From Streptomyces caniferus (lineage in GTDB: Bacteria > Actinomycetota > Actinomycetes > Streptomycetales > Streptomycetaceae): 64,000 bases of DNA. The notes beneath the pieces are model-generated. The model saw only the letters and a program-made list of their open reading frames with translations. It had not been told where the DNA came from and did not search any database. The position numbers were made by a program, and so were the translations under genes. The stretch spans positions 3,295,501-3,359,500 of the forward strand of contig NZ_BLIN01000005.1 in NCBI RefSeq assembly GCF_009811555.1, in the 5' to 3' direction. This document shows, piece by piece, positions 39,823-48,589 of the stretch (positions are counted from its first letter, which is position 1; every line of letters starts with the position of its first letter).

Positions 39823-42153
39823 CTACTGCTGCACCACCTGTGCCACCGCCGCCTGCGGGCGGATCGGGAGGCGGCCGATGGGGCGGCCGGTGGCGGCGCG
39901 GACCGCGGAGGCCACGGCGGCCGGTGAGGTGACGACCGGGACGGCGCTGGCGGGCTTGGCGCCGAAGGGGGCGATCACGTCCCGCTCCTCGACGAGCTTG
40001 ACGATGCGGATGTCCGGGGCGTCCAGGGCGGTCGGCAGCGCATAGCCGGTCAGATCGGGGTGGCGGACCTGACCGCGGGTGGTGCGCAGGTTCTCCATCA
40101 GGGCGGCCCCCAGGCCCTGGGTGACACCGGCCTCGATACGGGCCCGCAGCTGGCGGGGGTTGAGCACCCGGCCCACGTCCTGGGCGACGGTCATCTCCAC
40201 GACGCGGATGGTGCCGAGCTCGATGTCGACGTCCGCGACGCAGCGGATCGCGCAGAACGCGAGGCCGACGAACGCGTCGCCCTGGCCGCTCTCGTCCAGC
40301 GGCTCCGTCGGATGCGGCCGGCACTGGGCGGTGGCCCACAGTTCCTTGCCGTCCAGCGCCTCGGCGACGGTGGTGCTGAGCACCCCGTCGTAGGAGGTGA
40401 TCTTGCCGTCGTTGATCTGCAGCAGCTCGGTGGACATCCCGAACTTGTGGGCCAGCGGCTGCAGCAGTTGCGTACGGACCATCTTGGCGGCGCGCTCGAC
40501 GGCGCCGCCGGAGACCCAGGTGTGCCGCCCGTGGCAGGCCGCGCCGGCCGGCGGCTGGTCGGTGTCGACGCCCGCGATGTGCACCTCGTCGACGCCGAGC
40601 GTCTCCTGCACGATCTGCCGCGCCAGGGTGGAGAACCCCGACCCGGTCTCGACGGCGGCGCAGATGACCGTGGCCACCGAGCCGCTGACCTTGACGGTGG
40701 CGGTGGAGACCTCGTCGGTGCCCTCCGCTCCGAGCATGTGCACCATGCCCAGCGCGTAGCCGACGCCCCGGCGCACCGCACCCGGTTCGCCCGCCCCCTC
40801 GGGGCCGCCCGGCAGCAGCCACTCCGCTTCGGGCGCGTCCTTGGGCAGCTCGGGAAGCGGCGCTTCCTTGACGGCGTCCAGGAGTTCGGCCACCGGGGCG
40901 GGGCAGGTCACCGTCTGCCCCGTGGGCAGCAGATCGCCGGTGGCCATGACGTTGCGCAGCCGGATCTCGTCGGGCTCCAGGCCCAGCCGGGCGGCCAGCT
41001 TGTCCATCTGGCCCTCGTAGGCGGCACAGACCTGCAACGCGCCCTCGCCGCGCACATGGCCGGACGGCGGGTTGTTGGTGCGCACCGCCCACCCGTCGAC
41101 GACGGCATGCGGGACGACGTACGGGCCGCAGGAGAAGGAGACCGCGGCGGCCAGCGCGTCGGCGGAGGTGTCCGCGTAGGCGCCGGCGTCCATCAGGATC
41201 TGGGCCTCCACCTTGACCAGCTTGCCCTCGGCGTCCGCATGGTGGCGGTAGCGCAGCAGCGTGGGGTGGCGGTGGGCGTGCGCGAGGAAGGACTCCTCGC
41301 GGGTCGCCGCGAGCTTGACCGGGCAGCCCGTACGCAGGGCCAGCAGGCCGAGCGGCAGTTGGATGCCGGGGTCCTCGCGGTCGGCGGTGGCGCCGGGCAC
41401 GCCGGTCACCACGACCTTGACCTGGTCCGGTTCAAGGCCGAAGGAGGCGGCGGCCAGATCACGGTCGGTGTGCGGGTCCGTGGAGGCGGTGTAGATCTCC
41501 ACGCCGCCATCGGGGCGCGGCACCGCGAGCCCGGCCTCGGCCCCGATGGGCGCCGGGTCCTGGCGGCCGATCCGGTAGAGCCCCTCGACCATCACCTCGC
41601 CCACGACATCCGGGTCGCCGAAGCGGAGCGGGATGTGCCGGATGAGGTTGCCGTCCGGGTGCAACGGCTCCGCTTCGAAGGCCAGTTGGGGGTCGGTGAC
41701 CGCTTCCTGGATCTCGTACTCGACGTCGATGGCGGCGGCGGCCAGCCGTGCCGTGTCGGGGTGGTCGGCGGCCACCGCGGCGATCGGCTCGCCGTGGTGG
41801 CGGACCTCGTCCTTGGCGAAGACCGGGCGGTCGGCGGTGCCCCGGCCGTGGCCCGCGTCACCGGGGACGTCCTCGTGCGTGACGACGACGCGCACGCCCG
41901 GCATCTCCACGGCGTGCTTGGTGTCGATCGACAGGATCCGCGCCCGCGGGTGCGGTGAGCGCAGCACCGCGGCCCACAACAGCCCCTCGGCCCACAGGTC
42001 GGCGGCGTACGGGAAGGTGCCCTCCGCCTTGGCCGGTGCGTCGGCGGACGGCAGGGACACGCCCAGGCCGTGCGCCGGCTCCTCGACGGGGATCGGAGTG
42101 CCCGCCGCCGGGGTCGCGGTGACGGCACCTGCGCCGTCGGACGTGCCACTCAT
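39823..42153 (-). CDS. Xanthine-dehydrogenase-like large subunit lacking active-site residues
   Basis: 776 residues, full length, with recognisable aldehyde oxidase/xanthine dehydrogenase hammerhead and two molybdopterin-type domains (TNNPPSGHVRGEG at 360-370; AQDVGRVLNPRQL; GVTQGLGAALMENL). Key motifs are changed: GGGFGGK is GVPGATADRED (251-261), the GQG motif is TGSG (503-506), and the catalytic Glu of GAKGxGEP is Ala (GAKPASAVP, about 731-739). It follows the micro-ORF by ATGA overlap. Either a pseudo-enzyme or a divergent cofactor-binding branch. Confidence 0.85.
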   Translation of the reverse strand: MSGTSDGAGAVTATPAAGTPIPVEEPAHGLGVSLPSADAPAKAEGTFPYAADLWAEGLLWAAVLRSPHPRARILSIDTKHAVEMPGVRVVVTHEDVPGDAGHGRGTADRPVFAKDEVRHHGEPIAAVAADHPDTARLAAAAIDVEYEIQEAVTDPQLAFEAEPLHPDGNLIRHIPLRFGDPDVVGEVMVEGLYRIGRQDPAPIGAEAGLAVPRPDGGVEIYTASTDPHTDRDLAAASFGLEPDQVKVVVTGVPGATADREDPGIQLPLGLLALRTGCPVKLAATREESFLAHAHRHPTLLRYRHHADAEGKLVKVEAQILMDAGAYADTSADALAAAVSFSCGPYVVPHAVVDGWAVRTNNPPSGHVRGEGALQVCAAYEGQMDKLAARLGLEPDEIRLRNVMATGDLLPTGQTVTCPAPVAELLDAVKEAPLPELPKDAPEAEWLLPGGPEGAGEPGAVRRGVGYALGMVHMLGAEGTDEVSTATVKVSGSVATVICAAVETGSGFSTLARQIVQETLGVDEVHIAGVDTDQPPAGAACHGRHTWVSGGAVERAAKMVRTQLLQPLAHKFGMSTELLQINDGKITSYDGVLSTTVAEALDGKELWATAQCRPHPTEPLDESGQGDAFVGLAFCAIRCVADVDIELGTIRVVEMTVAQDVGRVLNPRQLRARIEAGVTQGLGAALMENLRTTRGQVRHPDLTGYALPTALDAPDIRIVKLVEERDVIAPFGAKPASAVPVVTSPAAVASAVRAATGRPIGRLPIRPQAAVAQVVQQ

Positions 42154-42257
42154 GCCGAAACCTCGCTTCGCCCGGCCTCGCATTCGCTCGGCGCGCGCCT
42201 CGCTGTGATGCTTCCCCGGTGTCCGGCCGGGGGGACCCCCATGCTGCGCTCGCTCAT
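42150..42257 (-). CDS. Bridging micro-ORF (MSERS...), 35 codons
   Basis: Its ATG overlaps the TGA of the [2Fe-2S] gene (ATGA), and its own TGA overlaps the ATG of the large-subunit gene (ATGA). It begins MSERSMGVPP and ends GRSEVSA. The last bases carry GCGAAGCGAGG about seven bases before the next ATG, a workable ribosome-binding site. It contains TGGGGGTCCCCCC, also present in the repeat at 13030. Probably a translational relay made of repeat DNA rather than a functional peptide. Confidence 0.55.
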   Translation of the reverse strand: MSERSMGVPPAGHRGSITARRAPSECEAGRSEVSA

Positions 42258-44659
42258 GCGGAGCCTCCCGTGTGCGGATCCTGGTCGTGCGGGGCGTGGC
42301 CCGTGGGGTCGGCGGGGCCCGCCTGGTGCGGGATACGGGCGGTGTCCGTCGGCGCCGGCCTGTCGGTCTCGTCCGTGTCGTCGGCCGGGCCGTAGGCGGC
42401 CTCAGCGGCCTCCGCACGGCCCTTGACGACCTCGTCGACGGCGTCCAGCACGCCCCGGTAGCCGGAACAGCGGCAGAGGTTGCCGCACAGCGCCTTACGG
42501 GTCTCCAGCTCGCTGGGGGCGTGGTTGCCCTCCAGGAGGTCGTGGACGGTCATCGCCATCCCCGGTACGCAGAAGCCGCACTGCACCGCACCGGACGCGG
42601 TGAGCGCGCGCTGCACGTCGGAGGGCACACCGTTCTCCGCGAGCCCCTCGACCGTGCGGACCTCGCTGCCCGCCGTGGTGGCCGCGGGCACCAGGCAGGA
42701 CGCCACCAGCCGCCCGTCCACCTGGACGGAGCAGGCCCCGCACTCGCCCTGCGAGCAGCCGTCCTTGGCGCCGGCCAGTCCGAGCCGCTCGCGCAGCACG
42801 TAGAGCAGCGACTCGCCGATCCAGGCGTCGGTGACCGGCCGGTCGATGCCGTTCACCCGCAGGACGTAGGACGCGGCGGGGTGTTCGTCGAAGTCATCGG
42901 CGCCGGGTTCGCCCGCGGCGCCGAGGCCGTCCCCGGCGTCGGGGCCGTCTTCGTGGCCGGTGGCGGGAGCGGGCGGGGAGGCCATGGACGTGGCGTCGGA
43001 CTCGGACTCCGTGGGGGCCCCGGTGCCGACGGCGTGATCGGTGCCGACGGCGCCCGAGGGATCGCCGGAGTCCTCGGTGTCGCCGAGCGGAGCCCCGGTA
43101 CCGGTGGACTCGGCGCCGCCAACGGACCGCGGGCCGCCGGGAGTGCCGGCACCGCCGGTGCCGTCCTCGTCGCCGCTCTCGCCCGTCCCCGTGCCCTCAC
43201 CGGCGTGCCCGGAACCCCTCGGGTCCGCGAGGCCGTCGAGGTTCGTGAGGCCGCCGAGCTCCGTGAGGCCGTGGTGCTCGCCGTGCTCCGGCGGGGCGTC
43301 CGCACCGTCGTCGGGACCCGACACGGCGGACGTCACGGGCCCGGCCGCGTCGGTGACCGCGAACTCGCCGGAATCCTCCTGCCGTTCGCCTTCGGCACCC
43401 GGGACCGCCCAGCCGTCCGTCCCCGGGGCGTCCGCCGCCCCGTCGGGCCGGTCCGCCGCCTCGTGCTGATGCGGCGCTTCGTGCTGATGCGGCGCCTCGT
43501 CGTGCGGCGGCTGCGCCGTCTCCGCGGCGGGCGGCCACTGGGCCAGCGCGTCGGCCGGCAACGACCAGTGCCCGGTCGCCGCACCGGCCGCGCCGTTCCC
43601 GGCACCCGCGCCCGCACCGTACGGGTCGCCGCCCGACGGGCCGCCGTCGCCGCGCTGTTCGGCGTCCGGCCCGGCGCCATGGGCCGGGAGGCCGCGCTCG
43701 TGCGCATACGGGTCGTCCGCGGCGCCGCCGAAGTGCTCGTGCGCCGCCCCGCCGTGCGCGGTGTCCTGCGGCGCGGCAGGGGCTGCCTCCGCCCCGCTGG
43801 TGGCGGTCAGCCCGGTGGTGAAGTTCCAGTGCCCGGTAGCAGTGGCCTCGCCGGTGTCCGTCGCGTGCCCGGCGCCGTCGTACGCACCCGCGCCCGGGTA
43901 CCCGCCGCCCTGGTAACCGTCGGCACCATTGGACCCCGCGAGGCCGGGATGCCCGGGATGGCCCGAATGGCCATGGTGATCCGAATGACCATGGTGATCC
44001 GAATGACCGGGGTGGCCCGATTGACCGTGGTGGCCCGAGTGGTCGTGGTGATCCTGATGGCCCTGATGGCCCTGATGACCACCCGTGAGTGGCGAATACC
44101 CCGTCAGTCCGTCGTCGCCGACCAGGTATTCGCCGGATTCCTCCAGACCGTCGTCGGCCGCCGCGGGAACCGACCAGGTTCCGGCGCCGCCCGCCTCCGG
44201 GCTGCCCGCGACGGGCCAGTCCACCGGGTCGGCGTGCCACGGCCGGGCCGCCTCGGGGGCGTCGCCGTGGTAGCCGTCGGCGGCGCCGTGGTGGGCCGCG
44301 TACTCCGCCTGGGCCGGGTATCCGGCGGACGGGTCGGCGTACCCGGCCGAGGGGTCCGCGAACGGCATCGTCCACTGGCCGGTGGCCGCCGGGTCGGTGC
44401 CGGCGCCCGCGACCGGCGGCGCGGGGTCGTGCGGGGTGAAGGAGGACGGCGGGGTGTAGCCGTGACCGGGTGCGGCGAGCGGCTCCGCGCCCGGGGTGCC
44501 GTACCGGGGCGATCCGCCTCCGTACACCCCGGTGGTGAAGCCCTCCGGGAGCTGCACGAAGGCCGTCGCCTCCGACTCGTACTCGCCGCCCTGCGGCAGC
44601 GGCTGCCAGCCCTGCTCGGGGTGCGGCTGGTACGGATGGCGGTTGTCTGCGTCGCTCAT
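42254..44659 (-). CDS. [2Fe-2S] subunit with about 595-residue disordered N-terminus
   Basis: 801 residues. The C-terminal 205 are a normal molybdenum-hydroxylase small subunit: Cys635, 640, 643, 655 for the plant-type cluster and Cys694, 697, 729, 731 for the second cluster. The N-terminal part is low-complexity Gly/Pro/Ala/His. It holds a His-rich block (about 194-238, GHSDHHGHS repeats), five spaced Trp motifs (TGQWTMP, GTWSVP, TGHWNF, TGHWSLP, DGWAVP; Trp96, 162, 279, 365, 417), and two SGE[YF]xV motifs. ATG 44659 is fixed by the overlap with the upstream micro-ORF. Confidence 0.85.
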   Translation of the reverse strand: MSDADNRHPYQPHPEQGWQPLPQGGEYESEATAFVQLPEGFTTGVYGGGSPRYGTPGAEPLAAPGHGYTPPSSFTPHDPAPPVAGAGTDPAATGQWTMPFADPSAGYADPSAGYPAQAEYAAHHGAADGYHGDAPEAARPWHADPVDWPVAGSPEAGGAGTWSVPAAADDGLEESGEYLVGDDGLTGYSPLTGGHQGHQGHQDHHDHSGHHGQSGHPGHSDHHGHSDHHGHSGHPGHPGLAGSNGADGYQGGGYPGAGAYDGAGHATDTGEATATGHWNFTTGLTATSGAEAAPAAPQDTAHGGAAHEHFGGAADDPYAHERGLPAHGAGPDAEQRGDGGPSGGDPYGAGAGAGNGAAGAATGHWSLPADALAQWPPAAETAQPPHDEAPHQHEAPHQHEAADRPDGAADAPGTDGWAVPGAEGERQEDSGEFAVTDAAGPVTSAVSGPDDGADAPPEHGEHHGLTELGGLTNLDGLADPRGSGHAGEGTGTGESGDEDGTGGAGTPGGPRSVGGAESTGTGAPLGDTEDSGDPSGAVGTDHAVGTGAPTESESDATSMASPPAPATGHEDGPDAGDGLGAAGEPGADDFDEHPAASYVLRVNGIDRPVTDAWIGESLLYVLRERLGLAGAKDGCSQGECGACSVQVDGRLVASCLVPAATTAGSEVRTVEGLAENGVPSDVQRALTASGAVQCGFCVPGMAMTVHDLLEGNHAPSELETRKALCGNLCRCSGYRGVLDAVDEVVKGRAEAAEAAYGPADDTDETDRPAPTDTARIPHQAGPADPTGHAPHDQDPHTGGSA

Positions 44660-44736
44660 GCCGAGCCCTCGCTTCGCTCGGCCTCGCCTGCGCGAGGCGC
44701 GCACCTCCTGATGGTCTGCTCACTGCGCTCGCTCAT
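44656..44736 (-). CDS. Bridging micro-ORF (MSERS...), 26 codons
   Basis: Its ATG overlaps the TGA of the FAD-subunit gene, and its TGA overlaps the ATG of the [2Fe-2S] gene. The peptide begins MSERSEQTIRR and ends ERSEGSA, like the other bridging ORF. GCGAAGCGAGG lies seven bases before the next ATG. AGGAGG occurs inside. Same interpretation as the 42150 ORF. Confidence 0.55.
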   Translation of the reverse strand: MSERSEQTIRRCAPRAGEAERSEGSA

Positions 44737-45629
44737 GAGAGCGCCCTCCCCAGTGCGCGGCGGGCCAAGGCTGCCACCGTACGGCGCAGGTGGAGTGCGG
44801 CGGGCGGCAGGGCGGCCGGTTCCGAACCGTCCTCGGGCGGCGCCGGGTCCGGGATGCAGGCGGCGGCGACATAGTCGCCGAAGGCCGTCAGCGCCTCGGG
44901 AACCAGGCCGCGTTCGCCGTCCCAGTCGATCAGGGAGGCCACCCACTGCTCGGCCTCCAGCGGGCGCAGCGGCATGGCGGCGACCGCGCCCACCGCGCAG
45001 CGCACGCCGCGCCTGGCCGGGTCCAGGACGAGCGAGACGGAGGCGGTGGCCCGGCCGGGGCCGGTGCGGCCGGTGGCCTTGAGGAAGGTCTGCGGGGCGT
45101 GCAGCAGCGGCACCCGTACGAAGCCGACGAGTTCGCCGGGGCTCAGCATCTCCCGGCCGGCCAGGAGGTGGCTGACCGGGATCTCGCGACGGGCGCCCCC
45201 GGGGCCGGCGATGATCACCGTGGCTTCGAGGGCGGCGAGCACCGGGAGGGTGTCGCCCGTGGGCGCGGAGGTCACGATGTTGCCGCCGAGGGTGCCGGCG
45301 TTGCGGACCTGCGGCGGGCCGGCCGCGCGGGCGGCGGCGGCGAGACCCGGGATCAGGGCGGCGAAGTCGGGGCGCCCCATACGGGCGAGGGTGAGGCCGG
45401 CGCCGAGCAGCGCATGGCCGTCCAGGTACTGCCAGCCGCGGATCTCGCTGATCCGGCCGAGGCCCACCAGGGCTGCGGGTCTGAGGAGTCCGGCGTTGAC
45501 CGCCGCCATGAGATCGGTGCCGCCCGCGACGGGCACGGCGGCGGGCATGGCGGTGAGCGCCGCCACCGCCTCGTCGAGCGAGGCCGGCAACGTCACCGTG
45601 TGCGACGCGTGCGGTGCGTGCGTGGTCAA
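44733..45629 (-). CDS. FAD-binding subunit of molybdenum-hydroxylase-like complex
   Basis: 298 residues, CoxM/XdhB type. FAD motifs VPVAGGTDLMAAVNAG and AGTLGGNIVTSAPTGD are intact, and a C-terminal CO-dehydrogenase flavoprotein domain follows. The start is TTG 45629, with GGAAGGGG eight bases upstream; longer readings add unrelated sequence. It is first in the operon FAD - micro-ORF - FeS - micro-ORF - large subunit. Confidence 0.85.
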   Translation of the reverse strand: MTTHAPHASHTVTLPASLDEAVAALTAMPAAVPVAGGTDLMAAVNAGLLRPAALVGLGRISEIRGWQYLDGHALLGAGLTLARMGRPDFAALIPGLAAAARAAGPPQVRNAGTLGGNIVTSAPTGDTLPVLAALEATVIIAGPGGARREIPVSHLLAGREMLSPGELVGFVRVPLLHAPQTFLKATGRTGPGRATASVSLVLDPARRGVRCAVGAVAAMPLRPLEAEQWVASLIDWDGERGLVPEALTAFGDYVAAACIPDPAPPEDGSEPAALPPAALHLRRTVAALARRALGRALS

Positions 45630-45962
45630 GCCAGCTGCCCCTTCCCCGGTGTCCCGGCAGTTCCGCTCCGCCGTACGGTACGTGCTCACAGCCCGGACGT
45701 GGCAACTCTGGCACATCTTCCCGGGCCCCCGGCGCGAGGGTCCGCGAACCGGCGTTCCGTCCCCGAACAGGGCGCTGGTCCGGTTTCGTCCGCCGCCGGA
45801 CGTGCGGGAACTGCGGTGTGGCGCATCGGCGGAGGCGTCCCGCGCCGCGCACACCGTCGGTACGGCGAGGCCCGGTACGGCGGTGCCGCGGTACGAGGTG
45901 ACCGCCGTACCGCACCACCGTCCCAGGGTCCGGCCGCACGAGCGCCCTCCTTGCACCGGGGC
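45630..45962. other. Promoter region of the second molybdenum-hydroxylase-like operon
   Basis: 333 bases between the GH20 stop and the FAD-subunit start. No ORF with family character. Repeated TACGGCGG/CGGTACGG words are present. Expected to hold the operon promoter. Confidence 0.4.
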
Positions 45963-47618
45963 TCACACGTTTGGGGGCGCCCCGTCGATCGGGCGTCCGA
46001 GCACTCCGGGCCGTTTCTGCCAGGGGCGGGGGCCGCCGGGCGGGCGGTAGTCGACGCCGAGGGCGTCGAGGCGGGCGTAGTGGACAGCCATCCGCCGGGT
46101 GAACTCCTGATAGTCGCGGTCGGCCGGTGCGGGCAGCCGCGACCAGGCGACCTCGGCGAAGGCGGCCAGCCGGGGAAACACCTGGTAGTCGAGGCGCTGT
46201 TGACTGTCCATGACCTCGGTCCAGGCATTGGCCTGGGTGCCCAGGATGTGCGCGGCCTGGTCGGCGGTCAGCTCCGGCGGTACCGGCTCGAAGCGGAAGA
46301 CGTCCTCCAGGGTCCGTACGAAGCCGATCGGCACCGGCTCGTCCGGGGAGTGATGCTGACGGTGGTCCAAGTACACCTGCTGTTCCGGGCACATCACGAC
46401 GTCATGGCCGGATTTCGCGGCAGCGATACCGCCCGCACAGCCGCGCCAGGAGGAGACCGCGGCACGCTCGGCCAGTCCGCCTTCGAGGATCTCGTCCCAG
46501 CCGATCAGCCGCCGCCCGCGGTCGGCGAGCCAGCGGTCGAAGTGCCGGATGAACCAGCTCTGCAGCTCCTCCTCGCCCGCCAGCGACAGCTCGGCGATCC
46601 GCTCCTGGGCGGCGGCGGACGCCTTCCACTGGTCCTTGGGGCATTCGTCGCCCCCGATGTGCACGAACGGCGAGGGGAAGAGCGCGAGGACCTCGTCGAG
46701 CACCTGCTCGTAGAACCGCAGGGTGTTGTCGGTGGGCGCCAGTACGTTGGGGTTGACGCCCCAGGTGTCCCAGACCTTCAGGGAGGTGGTGTCGATGACG
46801 TCGGTGTTGCCGAGCTCCGGGTACGCGGCGATGGCGGCCTGCGAATGCCCGGGAATGTCGATCTCCGGGACGACGGTGATATGCCGCTGGGCGGCATAGG
46901 CGACGATCTCGCGGATGTCGTCCTGGGTGTAGTAGCCGCCGTGCGGGCGCTCGTCCCAGAGAGGGGAGGCCCGGTGGCCGATTTTGGTGCGTTCCCGCCA
47001 GCCGCCGGTCCCGGTCAGCTCCGGGTAGCGCGCGATCTCGATCCGCCAGCCCTGGTCGTCGGTGAGGTGGAGGTGCAGGACGTTGAGCTTGTGGGCGGCG
47101 AGCAGATCGAGGTAGCGCAGCACCCCGTCCTTGGGCAGGAAGTGCCGTGCGACATCGAGCAGCATGCCGCGCCAGGCGAAACGGGGTCCGTCCTCGATGG
47201 TCTGCTGCGGCAGGACGGCCGCGCGCCCGGGTGCGAGCGGCGCGCGGCGGAAGGCGTGCGGGCCGAGGAGCTGACGCAGCGTCTGCGCTCCCCAGAAGAC
47301 CCCGGCCGGGCCGCCGCCGGTGATCCGTACGCCCCAACGGGGTTCGGCCTCCAGCCGGTAGCCCTCCGCGGGAAGGGCGGGGTCGAGGGCGAGCGCGAGG
47401 GTGTCCGTGGCCTCGCCGGAGCCGGGCGGCAGCGGCAGGCCGAAGGCCGCGCCGAGGGTGGCGCGCAGCCACTGCGCGGTGTCCTCGGTGCCCGGCGCGG
47501 CCGCCAGTGCGGTGTGCTCGCCGAGATGGACCGCGCTGCGGTAGGGCCCGTCGATGCTCAGCGGCGCCGGAACCAGGCCGCCGCCCGCCGCCGTGGGGGT
47601 GATGTCTGTGTCCGGCAT
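45963..47618 (-). CDS. Beta-N-acetylhexosaminidase (GH20)
   Basis: 551 residues. An N-terminal GH20b domain and then the TIM barrel beginning FAWRGMLLDVARHFLP. The catalytic pair Asp-Glu is in FVHIGGDECP; LHLHLTDDQGWRIEI and PEIDIPGHSQAAI are hallmark segments. No signal peptide, so it acts on chitobiose or muropeptide fragments inside the cell, or leaves by another route. Nothing nearby is chitin related. Confidence 0.95.
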   Translation of the reverse strand: MPDTDITPTAAGGGLVPAPLSIDGPYRSAVHLGEHTALAAAPGTEDTAQWLRATLGAAFGLPLPPGSGEATDTLALALDPALPAEGYRLEAEPRWGVRITGGGPAGVFWGAQTLRQLLGPHAFRRAPLAPGRAAVLPQQTIEDGPRFAWRGMLLDVARHFLPKDGVLRYLDLLAAHKLNVLHLHLTDDQGWRIEIARYPELTGTGGWRERTKIGHRASPLWDERPHGGYYTQDDIREIVAYAAQRHITVVPEIDIPGHSQAAIAAYPELGNTDVIDTTSLKVWDTWGVNPNVLAPTDNTLRFYEQVLDEVLALFPSPFVHIGGDECPKDQWKASAAAQERIAELSLAGEEELQSWFIRHFDRWLADRGRRLIGWDEILEGGLAERAAVSSWRGCAGGIAAAKSGHDVVMCPEQQVYLDHRQHHSPDEPVPIGFVRTLEDVFRFEPVPPELTADQAAHILGTQANAWTEVMDSQQRLDYQVFPRLAAFAEVAWSRLPAPADRDYQEFTRRMAVHYARLDALGVDYRPPGGPRPWQKRPGVLGRPIDGAPPNV

Positions 47619-48168
47619 GCCGTCCGTCCTTCACCGCGCCGCCCGGCCCAGGACCGGTCGGCCCGCACGAGTACGAAGAAGAGAAGAAGACCAGCACGGG
47701 GATGCTCGTCACGGCCGATGCTGCCATGCCCCGCGCCGCCGTGATCGCGCCTCGGCCGTTCCCGTCCGGCAAAGCGGTGAACGAGCGGGCCGATCGCCTG
47801 GGGCAATATCCGGGAGGTCGGGGGCCGTTGTGCGCCCGGCGAGAGGCGGCGCCCGAGGCGGGCAGGGACCGGCGTGGACGGCGGCCGCCTCCCCCGGGTG
47901 AGGGAGGGCACTCGCTTCCCTCGCACCCGGCACCCCGCACCCCGCGTCCGGGAATGCCGGACGGGCCCGGTCGACGAAGACCCGGACCCGTACTCAAGAC
48001 CGCCGAGGCGGGACACCGCCACCGCAGGACGGCGGCTGCGTCCCGAGGGAAGCTACGTCCCCGCGGACGCCTGCGCCCCGAAGGGTGGCCACGTCCTGCG
48101 GCTCCTCGGCCCTGCCGCGTTCACGCGCCGGCAACCGGCCGTGACCGGCCCGGCGTCACAGCCGACGG
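47619..48168. other. Intergenic, no gene seen
   Basis: 550 bases between the GH20 start and the DUF3039 stop. It should hold the GH20 promoter. A GGCCG/CGGCC hairpin at about 48138-48150 could end DUF3039 transcription. Reading frames here show no domain. Confidence 0.45.
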
Positions 48169-48462
48169 CTACTTCTTGCCGCCGTCCTTGCCGCCCTTGT
48201 CCTTGTCCCCACCGGCGCCCATGGACTCGAAGATCTCCTTGCACATGGGGCAGACCGGGTACTTCTTCGGGTCGCGACCCGGGACCCAGACCTTGCCGCA
48301 CAGCGCCACGACGGGGGTGCCGTCGAGCGCGCTCGCCATGATCTTGTCCTTCTGGACATAGTGGGCGAAGCGCTCGTGGTCGCCGTCGCCGTGCGACACC
48401 TGCGGTGTCGGCTCTACGAGGGTCCCCGTACCTGCCCCGCGCTCGGGCTCAAGAGTGCTCAT
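48169..48462 (-). CDS. DUF3039 protein (small Cys-pair protein)
   Basis: 97 residues. The actinobacterial DUF3039 core HYVQKDKIMASALDG...ALCGKVWVPGRDPKKYPVCPMCKEI is complete. The four-Cys spacing (C...CPMC) suggests a zinc ribbon. The tail is a Gly/Lys repeat. ATG 48462 is chosen; a TTG three codons upstream is possible. Function unknown. Confidence 0.88.
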   Translation of the reverse strand: MSTLEPERGAGTGTLVEPTPQVSHGDGDHERFAHYVQKDKIMASALDGTPVVALCGKVWVPGRDPKKYPVCPMCKEIFESMGAGGDKDKGGKDGGKK

Positions 48463-48589
48463 AACAGCCAAGGGTACTCACGCCCGAGGCAACCCGGGAG
48501 CGTCGGTCCGCCGCCAGGGGGAGCGCACGACCCGCCTCCGCCGCCCTGGGCCCCGGGCCGTGGAACGGGGCGGGGCCTTGCGGCACGCC

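Noticed and set aside
45630..45956. N-terminal extension of the FAD subunit from 45956
   Set aside because: The added 100 residues are Arg/Pro-rich without domain character, and TTG 45629 has a good ribosome-binding site at the expected N-terminus.
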